Assembly (NCBI GenBank): GCA_011316305.1
Contig: SAUG01000153.1
Span: forward strand, 58,009 to 122,008
DNA from: Rusavskia elegans
Lineage: Eukaryota > Ascomycota > Lecanoromycetes > Teloschistales > Teloschistaceae
DNA length: 64,000 nucleotides
Direction of reading: 5' to 3'
The number at the start of each line of letters is the position of its first letter. Within the stretch, counting starts at the first letter, position 1. The notes under the pieces were generated by a model. That model ran no database searches, was not told the DNA's origin, and saw only the letters and a list, made by a program, of their open reading frames with translations. This document shows positions 48,168 through 60,780 of the stretch, piece by piece. The translations under genes and the position numbers were made by a program.

Positions 48168-50705
48168 TCAACCTTTCTTCTTCGCCGTCTCCCCTCCCCC
48201 ACCAATACCCCCTCTAGTCACCGCCATCCCCCCAGCCCGCCTCTTATACTTCCTCGGATCCTTCCTACTCATCCTGCTCTTATCTCTGGTCCCCTTTCCC
48301 CCTTCCCAGAACCCACTCCCCTTCTTCCCCACCACCGTCGCCCTACAAAGCCCACAGTCCTCGGGCCGATAATTCTGCTCCCGGCTACAGTACCCGCAAA
48401 TCATGCGGTTCGCATGTTCGTTCGGATGCGTCTCTTTCTCGTCGTGACATCGATCGCACGCGTACACCTTGGCGCAGCACGAGAAGCGAAACCAGCGGTA
48501 GCTTTTCGTGTAGTGGCGACAGCGGCCTCGGCGGGGTAGTTCCTGGCCGGCGACGATGCCGAGGTTTTCTTTGGGAGGTTTGCGGCGGAGGGGGAGGAGG
48601 TGCCGCGGGTGGAGCGAGGTATTGGATACGAGGGTGAATTTCGTTTCCGGGATCTTGAAGCTGAGTCGGCCGTGGCATTCGCGGCAGATGGCGATGCTGG
48701 TTGCGTCGCCGCGGACGGAAACGACGCCGGGGGCGGGCACGGCGGTGCTGCAGGTGGCACAGGTTGGAGTGAGTGTGCTGGGGAGCATATCGGCGATGGT
48801 GCAGCCGGTCAGGTCGAGGTAGCCAGCACGGACAGAGTTGATGTGCATTGTTTCGCAGCGGAAAGACACAGAACAGGGTTGGGCGCATTTGGAACAACTA
48901 GAGTCACGAGGGCTGGACGGACGGAGGTTGGTAATGTCCGAAGAGGTTTTGCACCGAGTGCATTTGATAGAAAGGCTAAGGGAGGTGACTTCGAGGAGTT
49001 CGATGTTGTGGAGCTCTAGAGACGGGAAGTTGAGAGAAATGCCGCGTTCGACCACAGCTGTCGAGTGGTCGTCAGAGGTGGATGCTTGGGCCTGGTGGTC
49101 TTCCTGGCCATCATGAGAACCAACATCTTCGGATTCATCGCCAGATTCATATGGGTCCGAGAAGTCATTGTCACTATCAGTATCTTCCTCGGATCCCATC
49201 GCCCATTCTGGAGGCCTAGGAACAATCTTGATGTGACTGCGATCGTCCTCTGGTTCGGAGGCTTGTTTGGCCACAATCTCCTTCTCTCCGAGACTTAGCC
49301 CGTCTACTGGGACTGGATCTTGATCAGGACCTTGAGCTTCGATCTCTGGCTCTGTTGCCATAATGTGCATGTGCTGCGCAAAGTAATTGATGTGAGCCAT
49401 CAAGCTCAAGTCTCTGTTATCCTTGGCTCTGATGTTGAAGCCAGTCTCAGTCTTGGTTGCCATTTCTTTGTTGACGCCAGGTAGCTCAATCCTGCAAGGG
49501 TGCAGAGGATACAGGAGTGGAGCAAAAAGCTTGACGGACCGGACGGCTTGTAAAGGTACAGGCAAATCACCAGGCTTTCTCGGAGAAATTGGAACGGTGA
49601 ATACGATCCCATCCGAGCTTTTAGCGAACGCAGGGAGTCTTCCAAGACGAGCTTCAAGCTGACTAGTTTCAACCTGTCGTCTGGCTTCGGCATCGTGTCG
49701 TTGACCAGGGGTAAAGTGAGGTTCCGCATTCCCAGAGTGCTCGGAATTTCGTGATGGCTTTGCAGCCTCTGTCGTTCTTGGAGGATGATAGGGCTGTTGG
49801 GCATGAACCTTTGATGCATTGGAGACAATCTTGATGGTTTCAGCTTTGGGGCCAGTCAACAAGGCTTCAAGCTGCTTATCCAGGGCATTCAGCAAAGACA
49901 ACAACGTTGCCTGTGGCGAGGCGTGTACCAGGGCATCGAATCCTCGTTCCACGTTGATCTGATAGCCCCTCGGCATATCACGGTTGGCGACTGCCAGGGA
50001 TGGCCTGCCATTTTCGGGATATCCATCAGGTACATGGAGGACACATTCTAATCCGGTTAACTCAAAAGGGAAATCCGGGTCTGAAGGCGCCAGCTGGAAG
50101 GACAGTGTGCTTCTTCCATGCTCAATTTGTTGAGTGGTGGAGAAGCGGCGTTCCAGCTGTCCGATCTGAAATTGCCTCGGATCGTCCTTCTGCAACCGCG
50201 ATATAGGTTTCCGAACGACGCGGGAGGGGTCAAGTTGGGGCGGTGAGTAACGTCGGCGATGCTGTTGAGGTTGAGTGGTCCGATGTACATCGATGGCAGA
50301 CGATTGATGTCCTACAGGATTTTCATGTGAACGACCAGAGCTCGGTGTAGGATGAGAGGCTCCAGTAGAGCCGGCTCCATGCCGGACCTGCTCAAGCTTT
50401 GACCGATCGTGGACAAAGGGACAGTTGTCACCAGCCCGACAGCCTGGAAGATGTCATGAGACGCAGCAAGCAGAGAGGAGTAAGAGAAGGATCTTGAATT
50501 CGCCAGTCACACTACACATCGGGCGAAATAGGAGAGAGGATCGGAAAGATGCCGAGGGGTAGGACAGGCAGCATGTGAGAAAAGAGCTTTGCTTACCTTT
50601 TTGCGAGAGGTAATAGCGACATGATGGACGCTTGGAGTGATTGGGCAGGGCAGAAGATAAGGCTAGAAGTGCCAACTCATCAGGACCGTCCATCTGACTC
50701 TCCAT
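48168..50705 (-). CDS. CCCH and CHY zinc-finger protein
   Basis: Predicted 794 aa, two exons: 50705-50597 and 50443-48168. The 153-nt intron has donor GTAAGC and acceptor TTCCAG. The start is the ATG at 50705, which gives MESQMDGPDELALLALSSAL. A CCCH finger C-x8-C-x5-C-x3-H uses Cys29, Cys38, Cys44 and His48, and the intron cuts the codon just before Cys38. Residues about 125-380 have an RWD-like feel (ECVLHVPDGYP), followed by an acidic linker around 420-500. Several CxxC pairs occur around 540-640, and a CHY-type zinc finger lies at about 676-737 (CRHYTKSYRWFRF, ACDRCHDE, ICGYC). The tail is basic, Lys/Arg/Gly-rich. CHY domains bind zinc; in yeast Hot13 a CHY domain protein acts in mitochondrial import. 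The function of this fungal architecture is unknown. Confidence 0.88.
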
Positions 50706-52150
50706 CGCTGCGAGAGAAGGTCCTGTCTGCGGGCGAGAAGTCTCAATTGCGGGGATTTCGACGAGATGGGCAGCACCAGTCACGAGAACTGTCAATCAAC
50801 GTGATTGTTGTGGACTTGGGCAATCAACTACCGCTTGGACCGCGCTCTTTTGAGAGATGTGGTTGCATTGAAGATTAGTAACCATAGAGCCTGAAGCTGT
50901 GAGTCACAGGGCAGCTCGTCATGTCAAAACCCAATTGCGACGAGGGGCGTACAACAGTCGGTACCTCGATATGGGATATCGTTCTAACGACTGCTGGGAC
51001 ATCACTGCAGTATACAGCTGCAATGGCGGAGTGGCTTGGATTGTACCAGGCTCTCTGGTTGCTGCTGTGCGCCCGACATTGCGATCTATACGAGGATAGG
51101 CACAGTGAACAAATTCAATAGAGTACCTTACCTTCTTCCCCTTCCTCCGTCCCCTTTTCCACCTCCAACATGCCAAGGTTGAGGTGACTCAGAGCAGACA
51201 TATCTTCATTATTATTGTCATCAACTAAGCCTAATCGACAACATGAACATGACTCTCGCACACGTGCATGAAGCTTCTCTTCTACTGCATAGACCCGGCG
51301 TAGACCATGCATCCATACCCGCAGACTTAGTAATAATAGTCGTCAGCCTTGGTACATATGTTGACACCTACTTTAAGCGTGACATGACACTCTCACACAC
51401 ACACACACCAACTCTGCCACCGGATCGACTGCCACAATCGGTAAGTAGACGCGGTGATGTCCGACCTTTTGGTTGAGTGTCATGATAAGTCTTTGGGAAA
51501 AATGATCGGCCTTCTCGGGCTCTTGTCGCGAGAACCTAGTGCAGTTCCATTTGGTAGCATTATTATCCCAGCAGGGGGACGGGGGACGTGCTTCTCGTGC
51601 TGAAATGTTGTCTTTCCGAGTACCACTCGGCATGCATCTCCAATCGGTGCAAGTACCCTATCTTGGTGACTTGGTCCCGACTCCCCTCAGCACGGTTATA
51701 CTTCATGCAGCGAGGCTTCCCATGTGCTACGCGGAACCATTGGCACAGGTGGGTTTGAAGGTTTGCCAAATATGTATTATTTCTTCTACCTATGATGCTT
51801 GCATTGCCTGTTGCAGAGCTCTCCCAACAGGCTCCCTTGAGGGCTGCTTGGGTGCCTCCGAGCCTCCGCAAGGCCCCTGGCTCCGAGTAGTAGAACGACG
51901 TAGCAACATGCTTCCCCGAGCATCCGTTGCAGTCATGGTATCATAGAAGTTCAATTCCCATCCGAACGTCCGGCCGAGCTGCCGTTCCCCTGGCCAAGAT
52001 GCCCGACTGGACGACCGCTGTAAATGCAGAAAGTACCCACGCTATGATTATGTCTGTGCTGCCCGACGCAGCGCATATCTCAATTATGTGCAATGGAAAT
52101 GTGGAATTGTGAATTGTGAAACCGCCATGGGCCGGAGCTGGATGCCCGTC
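50706..52150. other. Intergenic region between two minus-strand genes
   Basis: About 1.4 kb of normal composition, the upstream region of the CCCH-CHY gene and the 3' region of the DUF3295 gene. It holds a CA/AC dinucleotide run at 51391-51408. Several 60-135-codon frames on both strands overlap each other and resemble no protein. Confidence 0.5.
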
Positions 52151-53877
52151 TCACCATCCAGCTTGGTTGTATTCGCTGAGGCCATGGTCGAAATAATGGT
52201 TCAAAGAACTCGTCTTCGATCCACCTCGACCCTTGCTCTCTCCCTTCGAGCCCGGATACTCTTGTAGATTGGCCATGTCGTGCGCTGTGTGCCTTCGCTT
52301 GAGGAACGCATTGGCCGTCGTGCTCTTTTGCTGCCGTTCCCAGAGGAGATGCTTTCGTAATGACTCCGTCAGCTCCGTCGCCAGCATGTGTCGTCGAGTG
52401 CTTCGCGGTGAGAGTGCGGGGGGATGTGTATTGGAAGTAGTCATGATGGGTTTCGAGGGCGTCATGTGGCTCCCACGCATCGTAATCGAGGGCTCTCCCT
52501 CTGGCGATGTGCCTGTTGAAGGAGCACTGGGCGTTGACCTCCGCGACCGCCGAAGGGCAGAAGTAGATTTGGAGGCCATGTTGGCAAATGCGGCGGCTCG
52601 ATCCGGTTGATTCATTAGTGTGGTCAGGAGTGATCGTCGAGACACCAGGTTTGGCCTCGAATCCACCCGCTGGAAGGTTGGCTTTTCGTTGCCTGGAGGC
52701 TCCGCTGTCTCGGACACTGAGTCCTCCCAATCCGAACCGTCGTCTTCCTCTGTCTCTTCCTCTTCATCATCCTTGATTGCGCTCTCCGAATCCTCTTCTT
52801 CGTCGTCGGACTCGAAGACGTCCTCGTCCTCATGCGACCGATTGTTGATTGTCCTGGATTCCACCTCGTCCTTGAACGAGGTCTGTTTCTTCTGATGCAG
52901 AGATTTCTTCAATCCAGCGGTCAGCGAGCTGTGCTTGGGCTGAGAAAGCATCTGGTCATCAAACGAGCTGTCCTCTTCCCCAGAGGAGCCGCCAAGTAGA
53001 AACATGCCACTGGGCTTAGACTCTGCATTCTTGCCATGCGCGATTGATTTGGCGGGAATGGGTGATGGCGCAAGGTGGGTACTCGAACGGTATGAGGACG
53101 AGACGTGACTTGGCGAGAAGCCACGTACGACGCTGTGCGATGCCAGCAGCTCGGCACTGGTGTCGGATGCCGTCCTGTTTTTCATGCTGTGGTCGCTGTC
53201 AGAGCCGCTCAAGGGAGCAGTAGAGGCGGATGAGTCGGAGGAGTCAAGCGGGGCATCGATGGTGGCGCGGCTGGGTGTTGCTGCCATGGTGGTGGACGGA
53301 AAGACATGCGGAACGGCGTCGGTGATGGAGGGTGACAAGGGGGCGATGGCCTGTTTTTCCTTGATCGAGACAACCATCCTCTCGAGTTTGAAAGAAGTGA
53401 TGTGTTTTTCTCTGCCTTTGCTGGGTTCAATTCTGGATTCGGGGTCACGTATTATTGGCACCTGTATATCCATGGGCGCAGTGTGTGAGGAGTCTTCGCC
53501 TTCGGTCTGCTCGTCTTCGTCCGATGAGATGGAATCAACGCTGGCCGAAAGATCGGGAACGTCCAAGGTGGCCCATTGTGGTTTGCAATGGATTGGCGGT
53601 GTAGTGGCGAGATGTGGTTGGGGTTCGCAGCAGAGGGTCTCGCGATTCCATATCCTCCAGCTAAGATTTTCTAGACGTCGGCCATCCTCTATTGATTCTG
53701 CACACTTTGAGAAGACTGGGACAGGCAATCTCTGGTCAGCTTCAGAGACGGGTGCTGGGTGGGCGAGATGTGCTTACCAGACCACATGCTGTAGAGGTTC
53801 TCGGCATTCCTGGTATCGATGTGGTGCATCTTGCCGGTGTCGACGGTGAGCAGCGAGCTCGCCAGCTTCGTCGGCAT
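52151..53877 (-). CDS. DUF1752/DUF3295 GATA-like fungal regulatory protein
   Basis: Predicted 554 aa in two exons: 53877-53778 and 53715-52151. The 62-nt intron has donor GTAAGC and acceptor CCCAG. The start ATG gives MPTKLASSLLTVDTGKMHHI, a good N-terminus; the frame is open a little further upstream but without ATG. Residues about 48-58 (LENLSWRIWNRE) are the hallmark of the DUF1752 (AreA GATA-like) domain. From about 60 to the end the protein follows the DUF3295 pattern: acidic DEDVFESDDEEE, SRPNLVSRRSLLTTLMNQPD, ALRRSRRSTPSAP, TTSNTHPPALSPRSTRR, ELTESLRKHLLWERQQKSTT, and the C-terminal NHYFDHGLSEYNQAGW. The family is conserved in filamentous ascomycetes and thought to be involved in nutrient or stress regulation; the exact role is not known to me. 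Largely disordered, Ser- and acid-rich. Confidence 0.88.
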
Positions 53878-56800
53878 GGCGATGTTGGGCTGCGGTGAGT
53901 TGGAAGGGATCAATGTTTTCGGAATTGGAGGAGTTTTGTTGTTGGTTGAGTCTTTGTCTGGGTCCCTTTTGACGAGGAGCAGCCAAGCGCCCGGCAGATG
54001 GCTTCTAGAAACCTACAACAGTAAGGCGATCAGGAACTTGAGACGGACCACCCCTCCGCTAAGCCTTGCGCAGGCAGATTAATCGAGGCAGAGGCAGAGC
54101 ACGAAAGAGAACGATTACTGATTATGTAGCGAGGATTCGGCGGATGGGGGATTAAGGTGAATAAGGTGAATAAGGTGAATAAGGTCTGCTGGAGGGTAAT
54201 AGTAGTAAGGTAGTGGGAGGGTGTGCTACTTGATACAACCGAAGGGAAGGGCCAGCTCACACGCGGGTAAGGTACGTAGCAAAAGAAATCTTTCTTTGCA
54301 CGTGGGATGTCGGAGGGCATTTAATCGCTCTTCTAGCCTCCTGAAGCTCCCTAGACTGCTTTTACGCTTCGTACCTTTGGGCCCGATGTGCTCGGCTTCC
54401 AGCTATCGGCTTCACCACTACTTCATCCTTATGCTTTCTATGGTTGCCGAAAAGAGCCCCGACTCCTTCCTTCTTAGACTACCTCACTACCATGATTCGG
54501 CGGTCCGGGGAAGCGGAAGACGTTTGATCTTCGTCCAACGGCCACCCCTGTAATGGACGGTGTGCGAGATACAAGGGGTATGGAACCGTCAACACGATTC
54601 AGCCACACTGGGACCCTGATAGGGTAAGGGTCTATTCTGGAGCGTCGACGGTTTACGGGAGGCAAGCCGGTTCCTTAGGCTCGTTACTCTCTCCGGATCT
54701 CAAAGAAAGCCGCAGGGATCCCCAAGACGGCAGAGGCGCCTTCAAGGCATTCCGGAAACAAGCAAGCACCTCCATCCCCTGATGGACTTCTCCAAAAAGA
54801 ACCCCCGGACTTGCTCCGCAATCCCTTCCCCAGAAATGGACGCCATTCCACGAGGCAAGGGAAAAAGGCGAAAAGGGCAAAAAGGGCGATGAAGGTCGCG
54901 AAGCTCACACCGCCATCCTTCAAGAATGTTCTGGCTCCCCCTTCCCCAACGTCATGAATCGATCTGTGCCCCCACCTCTCGATCTCCATACCCCTTGCCC
55001 GCATTCAGCCTTCCGGAACCCAGGGCAGTCACCGCCGGCATGGCACAACGATAAGCCACGCAGCCACCAAAACGAGGGGCTGTCAGTCACGAGCTGAATA
55101 ACCCGGGCCTGGTACGAGCGGCAATATTGAGCACCCATTTCAATTTGATACCCGATCTCCGCCCATGATTGTCGATGCCGGCAGCACCATCCTCTAATAA
55201 TGACACGAAGGATCAAGAAAATACTTGATGTCCCGTCAATTTTCCGCTGCATTCGGTCAAGCTCTGCGGCCGTTCCGACATTGCGAACACGAGGCATGTC
55301 TTTTGCAGCTTATCAAGTGTGGTGCGTTGCTGGCAAAAGTTGCCTTAGGAGAAACTCAAAGACGCTTTGGGCGGTCAAGTGACAAGGTAGGCTCTCTCGT
55401 GCTGCCCGACCAGATCAGCGAGGTCTAGCACTCAAGTGTTTAGCACGTCCGAACAAGTCAGACAACGTGTCAGACATGCATATACAATAATGGTCGTTAT
55501 TACCACCAGAGGATGAGACCGATAGGTGCCATGAGGGATTTGGGGGTTACCAGGCAACCAAGACTAAAAGACACAGCCTGAGGCAGATGAATGGCGGCGC
55601 GATGCGTTGTCGCATGGAGTGAAGACTCATGTGATCACAAGTTTGGATTTTTCTGAATCCTACGAGCATAAGGTGTGATCAGCTCCAATCAACACCGAGG
55701 CCGTACCACAATCCCTTAACAGACACGGACGCGTGGTCAGCAATGTTCGCCATCCGTCTGCATGAGCTGTCATACAGTACAAAACATCCTGGCGAACCGT
55801 TCAACGCGTTGATCTTGTGTCCTATGCACGCAGCACGACCGTACCTTGGACGGATCTGATAGGGCGTTGGACGGATGGTCACTGCTCAGTCGGCGAGGCC
55901 GTCAAAGGGAATGGACGAGAGCATAGGATAAGGTTCAAGTTGGCCAGATTATAAACACATGTTGTCAAACATGAACAAATGTGACCGATTGCTGTGTGGG
56001 ATATCTACGATTCCACATGCAGAACCCAACGGGATCAGGGTCCAGAGGTTCATGATACATGCCCATGACGGCTCGCGGGGAAGACGGAAAGGAGACGATA
56101 GGCCTCGCTTAGGCTGCATGGGATGCTCCCAGGCGAATGGATCGGATTCCGGGGTAGAAGCAGGGCAGTTGATGTGCATCCGAGTTCAACGTCGCTCACC
56201 GCTGTTTGCTCGTCGGATCCCTCAGCATCAGCAAAAGAATCATCCACTTTCGTTATTATTCCTCTGGTGTTGGTCTGGCAGTGAGGCATTAAAATGGCTG
56301 CTAAGTGCTGTCGGCCAGGACAAACGACCAACCATTCGATAGCAGGGGACCCTATCCTTTGACCTTTGCCAGCAACGGCTAGCAGTACAAGCGCCGTTGT
56401 CCTTGTTGCCTCGTGGCCGCTGATCAATAATCTCAAGCGATCCTTGTCATTATTACCGACCCCTTCCTTGTTGGAGAAAAAAGAATTTTACTGGACCATG
56501 GACGTTTGGGAGACAATTGGTCATTCGCCATCTTCAAGCCGGTTCCCGTCGCCGCCACAGTCATCCCGGCAACTCCTCTGGGGGAAGGTGATCTCGGTGG
56601 GTAGCATCCTTGGGCTATCAGAACGGCCACTCGAGGTTGTAGGTACTCGTAAGGACTTTACGTGCTCATGTTGACAGCAACTAGTTGATATCCTATCAAC
56701 AACCATTTGGTACCCTTGTACCAAGTGTCATTTCTACCCACGTGGGGGTGACTTGTCCCTGAAGCACCGTCTACAATTCCCGGGGACGGACATCTGCCAA

Positions 56801-58734
56801 CAGATCGTTGCCCACACCTTCGGCTTTCCTCTGGAAGTCTGGATCGCATAAGTCTTTGGTGATCGATACAATTCTCCGATGTTTGGCGTGGCAAAGAATA
56901 GCTACCCATGCTGCAGGCTGTTTCTATCAAACTGCTCCTCCAGGATGACTTTCGTACTTCTATGACTCCTTCGGTTATACCAAAATGTGCTACTTAGGCT
57001 AACGTCATCCAAGTCACCGACAGCACTATAGGTATGCTGGAGCGACCCTTCTCACGGACCGAAGCGTCCCTTCCGGAATCGAGAGCTACGTTTGTGCCGC
57101 GTTGACCTTGAACTCCTCGGCTCCTACTGATCCTTCCTCTAACCCTGAGGACATTGACCACAGGATTCGGCTCCCGTTCGAGCCGTTCTTATCAGCGGTG
57201 CTTCAGCCCGTCATTTTTGGTTGGCCATCATTCGCACTCCAGCAACCGTTATTCGACTCGGAAGGTGTGCACTTCCCAGACCAGGTGAAGATAGACGATG
57301 CGTTGCCATCTCCAACCGTCACTGCGTCACACACCACGTGGAGGCGTAGTGTTGAGTAAAGGTGGCATTCGTTGCCGAGAGGCTGCCACACTTCGGCTCT
57401 ATCCTTTGCACATGTCAGCTACTTGTTGATCTGATATCGCCGATTCATCGCTGATTGAGATCTTCCGTCACCCAATGAGGGGAGAGCAATTTCGGTCGTT
57501 GCTCGTGTAGGATATAAGCGAGCCCAGCGAGCTTAGGGGTCTTGACCGTCGGCTACGTTGCCGCATTGTTTGGCACATGATCATATCGATTTAGGAAACC
57601 CCGTTTTCCATATATGATCTGGATTCAAGAAGAGGTGCCGGGATTTTGTTTATCAACACGCGCCAGATCTCGCGAGATTGGGAATTTGACCGATTCACCA
57701 TTGGATTCTAGTGGTATTCGATACGTCAGATAATGTGGTATGTCATAAGCTGGGTCGATTGATAACACCTGTCCGAGGTACCATCAGCCAATTCCATTTA
57801 CTCTTATTACATTTTCCACTCTTTTTGGTCATCCAACTACATATCATGAACAATCGATTCAAGCCGTGCCTTCCACATTGAAACGAACTTATGACTCCCC
57901 GAATATACAGCTATAAGCTACTCATCAGCGACCAAGCCATCTGCTTCATTGTTCATACTCGATGTTCCCAAAGAGAGACCTAGAACACACCTGCGCACAT
58001 GCACATACCGTCACAGACATTTTCACTTTCTCCCCTGTCCAAAATATTTCAACACAGTTTATCTCAGCGACAAGTTCCGTCGCAGAGTCAAAATCCCATC
58101 ACATCAAACACAGCATCAGAGAAATAAAACACTGGATATTGCAGGATCAAACACATTTCTAAACGATTCATCGATCGAGAGACGTAATTCTTGTTCCCAT
58201 TATGATTCCCTTTGTCATCAGACCAAGAAAGAAAAGCTCCCGTAACTCAACCATTCAACTTCCCCTTGTCTTCGTCACAGCGGTGTGGGAATGAGGGAGT
58301 TTACCGAAAGCGGTCGAAATGCACTTGGCCACTTGTTTGAATCATAGGCAAAGATATGAACCATCAAAAATTTGCCATCTAAAATTTCACCTACCTTGAT
58401 CATTCTAAACCGTTCAATCCAGCGTTTATACCTTCCTGTGCATATCCTTATGGGCAAATGAGAAGAGAAGTAGAATTTCATATCCACCAAACCGCTTTGT
58501 CCCTCATCCTTTCACAGCCCATAAAGCACTTCTCCCACCACAACCCTGAAACCTCTCCTTCCTTGACCTTCACGGCAAGCCACAACAAATTCTCCGTCTT
58601 CCACGCTTCACGGCCCACACCCCAGCGCAATATCCTCAGCGCAACCCCACAACCTATTCCTATCCATCTCCCCCATCCCTTTCGCCCACCCAACTCCACC
58701 CTCCCAAAAAACAAAAAAACAAAAAAACCACACC
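53878..58734. other. Long gene-poor region of normal composition
   Basis: About 4.9 kb with no recognised gene, tRNA or transposon. Near 54154-54185 there is a 9-bp tandem repeat, in the upstream region of the DUF3295 gene. Open frames up to 128 codons exist on both strands (for example - 55297-54920, - 56436-56050, + 55959-56342, + 57102-57359), but they overlap each other, have no motif and show no intron-exon logic I could follow. The region may be regulatory DNA, non-coding transcription units or a gene with many short exons. The DNA is not RIP-affected. Confidence 0.5.
54154..54185. repeat. 9-bp tandem repeat AAGGTGAAT, 3.5 copies
   Basis: AAGGTGAAT at 54154, 54163 and 54172, followed by AAGGT. 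It lies about 280 bp upstream of the DUF3295 start codon. Confidence 0.9.
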
Positions 58735-59085
58735 ATGCCTCCCACCCTCCTCCTCCTCCTCATCCTCATCACTCTCACCCTCCTCCTAACCCGCCTCCTC
58801 CGTTTCCGTCTCCGATTCCACTGCACGCTCTACAGCCGAGCACCCACCACCACTCCACGACGATTCCTGCAGCCAGCGTCGATGCCGACATTCTTGCGCG
58901 TGGAGGCGCCGGTGGAGGAATGCGATGTTGAGAGCGGGATAGGGAAGGCGGGAGAATGGAAAGGGAAAGGGAAAGGGGAAGGGGCGAGGACGTTGCAGGG
59001 GGCTGTTAGGGAGGCGATTTGGAAGGGGGAGAGGGAGAGGGAGCTGGAGGTGGAGATGGGGAGGGGAGGGGAGGTGGTTTTATAA
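58735..59085 (+). CDS. Possible small membrane-anchored hypothetical protein
   Basis: 116 codons from an ATG in a good context (CCACACCATGCC). Residues 4-20 are almost entirely Leu, Ile and Thr (LLLLLILITLTLLLTRLL), an N-terminal signal anchor, followed by an Arg-rich stretch and a charged Gly/Lys/Glu-rich C-terminal half. The latter is encoded by purine-only sequence and may be low-complexity translation rather than a selected protein. No family is recognised. The stop codon lies inside a 22-bp tandem duplication (59065-59108). An alternative is that the frame is open by chance because of the strong C/T then G/A strand asymmetry. Confidence 0.4.
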   Translation: MPPTLLLLLILITLTLLLTRLLRFRLRFHCTLYSRAPTTTPRRFLQPASMPTFLRVEAPVEECDVESGIGKAGEWKGKGKGEGARTLQGAVREAIWKGERERELEVEMGRGGEVVL

Positions 59086-59108
59086 GGGAGGGGAGGTGGT
59101 TTTATAAG
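59065..59108. repeat. 22-bp exact tandem duplication
   Basis: 59065-59086 and 59087-59108 are identical (beginning GGAGGGGAGGTGG and ending TTTTATAAG). The copies abut the TAA stop of the small frame at 58735-59085. Confidence 0.92.
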
Positions 59109-59445
59109 GAGAGTGTGGGTGGGGGCTGGGGCAACCAGGGGGTATGTGGAGGGTGGGTGGGTGCAGCGTTGGAGTAAAATATATATACATATAAATACCG
59201 AGGTGTGTCGAAGATGTCACTCGAGGTATCGATTACCTGTGGCCTCGATATTGAGATATATAAGGTTGTAGATACGGACTACTGCTTACGGATTGTCGGT
59301 TGCCGCCTGATGATACTCAAGGACTTGCTGGCCTACCTATATTATCATGTGGAAGAGAACGAATCTTGAATCTTATACAGTTTTCCTGCCAGCCTCATCG
59401 TTAGAGAAAGCTGAATAGGAATCGCTAGACTGAATTCAATATCAC
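59109..59445. other. Intergenic region, 3' side of LSB5 homologue
   Basis: About 340 bp; G-rich at the left, then AT-richer with TATATATACATATAAATA near 59176. No gene. Confidence 0.5.
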
Positions 59446-60780
59446 CTACCATACCATTCCAGGCCTCTCCTCCTTAGGCGTTGATACGGCGTTGATGTCC
59501 CCAAAAGGATTATCCTCGTCCCCGCTCTCGTCCCCCTCATCGTCCTCATCCTGTTCACTCTCACTGTCATCCCTCTTGTCCTTACCGTTGACCATGACCG
59601 ACGGCGGGCCCGGCATCTTCTGGCCGAGACGCAAACCTGCAAACCCCTGTTGCACACCTTTCCCCTTATTCTTCTTTGCTGTCTCAGCCTCGTCGCTATC
59701 CCACTCGTTCACCTCGCACTCCGCATCGCTGTCGCTATCATCTTCTAGATCCTTATCCAGCACCTCGAAGGCCATTAGCGCTTCCACCAGGGTTTCATTC
59801 GCATGGATCAAGCTCCCGAGCCACTGTTCGCTCTCGACATACTGGATATAACGCAGGACTTGCCGTCGCAGAAGCTTACATGTTTCGAATCGATTGACAG
59901 TTTCCTGGTCTTCGCTGACGCGCTTGTTTTCTCGGTTGATGAGTTTGAGGCTGTTCATGAGGTTGGTGCTGGCGACGGAGGATGAAGCGATGGTTTGCAG
60001 GATTTGCGGTTTCTCTTTCTCGAGGTTGAATGGTTTGGATGCTTTGGATTTCTTGTGGGATTTTGAGGGTTTGGCAGAAGTTTGGCCGTAGGGGGTTAGG
60101 GAAGGGCCACCAGTGAAGGAGGAGGAGGAGGCGGGGGTTGCTGGAGTGGACGGATTACGAAGGTTTTGCATGGGACCACCGCCGCCGGAGACGGAGACTC
60201 TGTGACCGAATGGGTCTTCGTTCTCGCCGGGCTCTGATTCTTTGAGGACGCGGGAGGATTCTTGATGAGTGGCCTTTTTACGTTGAGGGAGCTGTTTATG
60301 GAGATTGGCTATTCTCTCCATGCCAGGGGTTTTGGAGTAGGAGGCTGCCCATTGTCGGAAGAGGACGGAGCATTTACTCCTGACTTCGGGGTCGGAGAGG
60401 GAGTCGGTAGCTGCCACTCGTAGACGTTCGAGTAGAGGTTCGTCGGCGAAGGCTCGCTGGAATCGAGGTCCAGCATTCTCAATGAGGCCATCGAGGATGG
60501 TCAGGGCACGTAGTTGCTTGTGAACATTGCCGTATTTGCTGGTGCCATGTCAGACTTTAACCCCTCCATGGGTTGTTTTGGGTGACAAGGAGGCTCACAG
60601 CTTCTTTCGAATGGCTCGGGCGGCCTCGGGCGGACCTTCAGTCTGCAGCCTGATAACCTCGATCAGGTCTACTATGCCGGTCATATCATCACCGTCATAT
60701 TGCTCGCCAGTCAAGCGATCAATCTGGACGGTGATGGCGGTGAAGGGCTTCTTCTGGAATTGCAACGTAAGCTTTGGCAT
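59446..60780 (-). CDS. LSB5: LSB5-like VHS/GAT endocytosis adaptor
   Basis: Predicted 424 aa, two exons: 60780-60599 and 60538-59446. The 60-nt intron has donor GTGAGC and acceptor CACCAG, joining RAIRKKL to KYGNVHKQLRALTILDGLI. Lsb5 proteins bind Las17/WASP and ubiquitin and act at cortical actin patches in endocytosis. A VHS domain occupies about residues 10-150 (DLIEVIRLQTEGPPEAARAI, ALTILDGLIENAG, VRSKCSVLFRQW). A GAT-like three-helix region lies at about 232-327 (CKLLRRQVLRYIQYVESEQW). Short linear motifs include EDPF near 168 and DNPFGD near 404, the kind that bind endocytic adaptors or EH domains. The C-terminal part is acidic. The ATG at 60780 is preferred over the non-ATG extension of the frame. 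Confidence 0.9.

Noticed and set aside
54684..55297. Two overlapping minus-strand frames of 106 and 125 codons
   Set aside because: No recognisable domain and no splice link between them; left as part of the gene-poor region.
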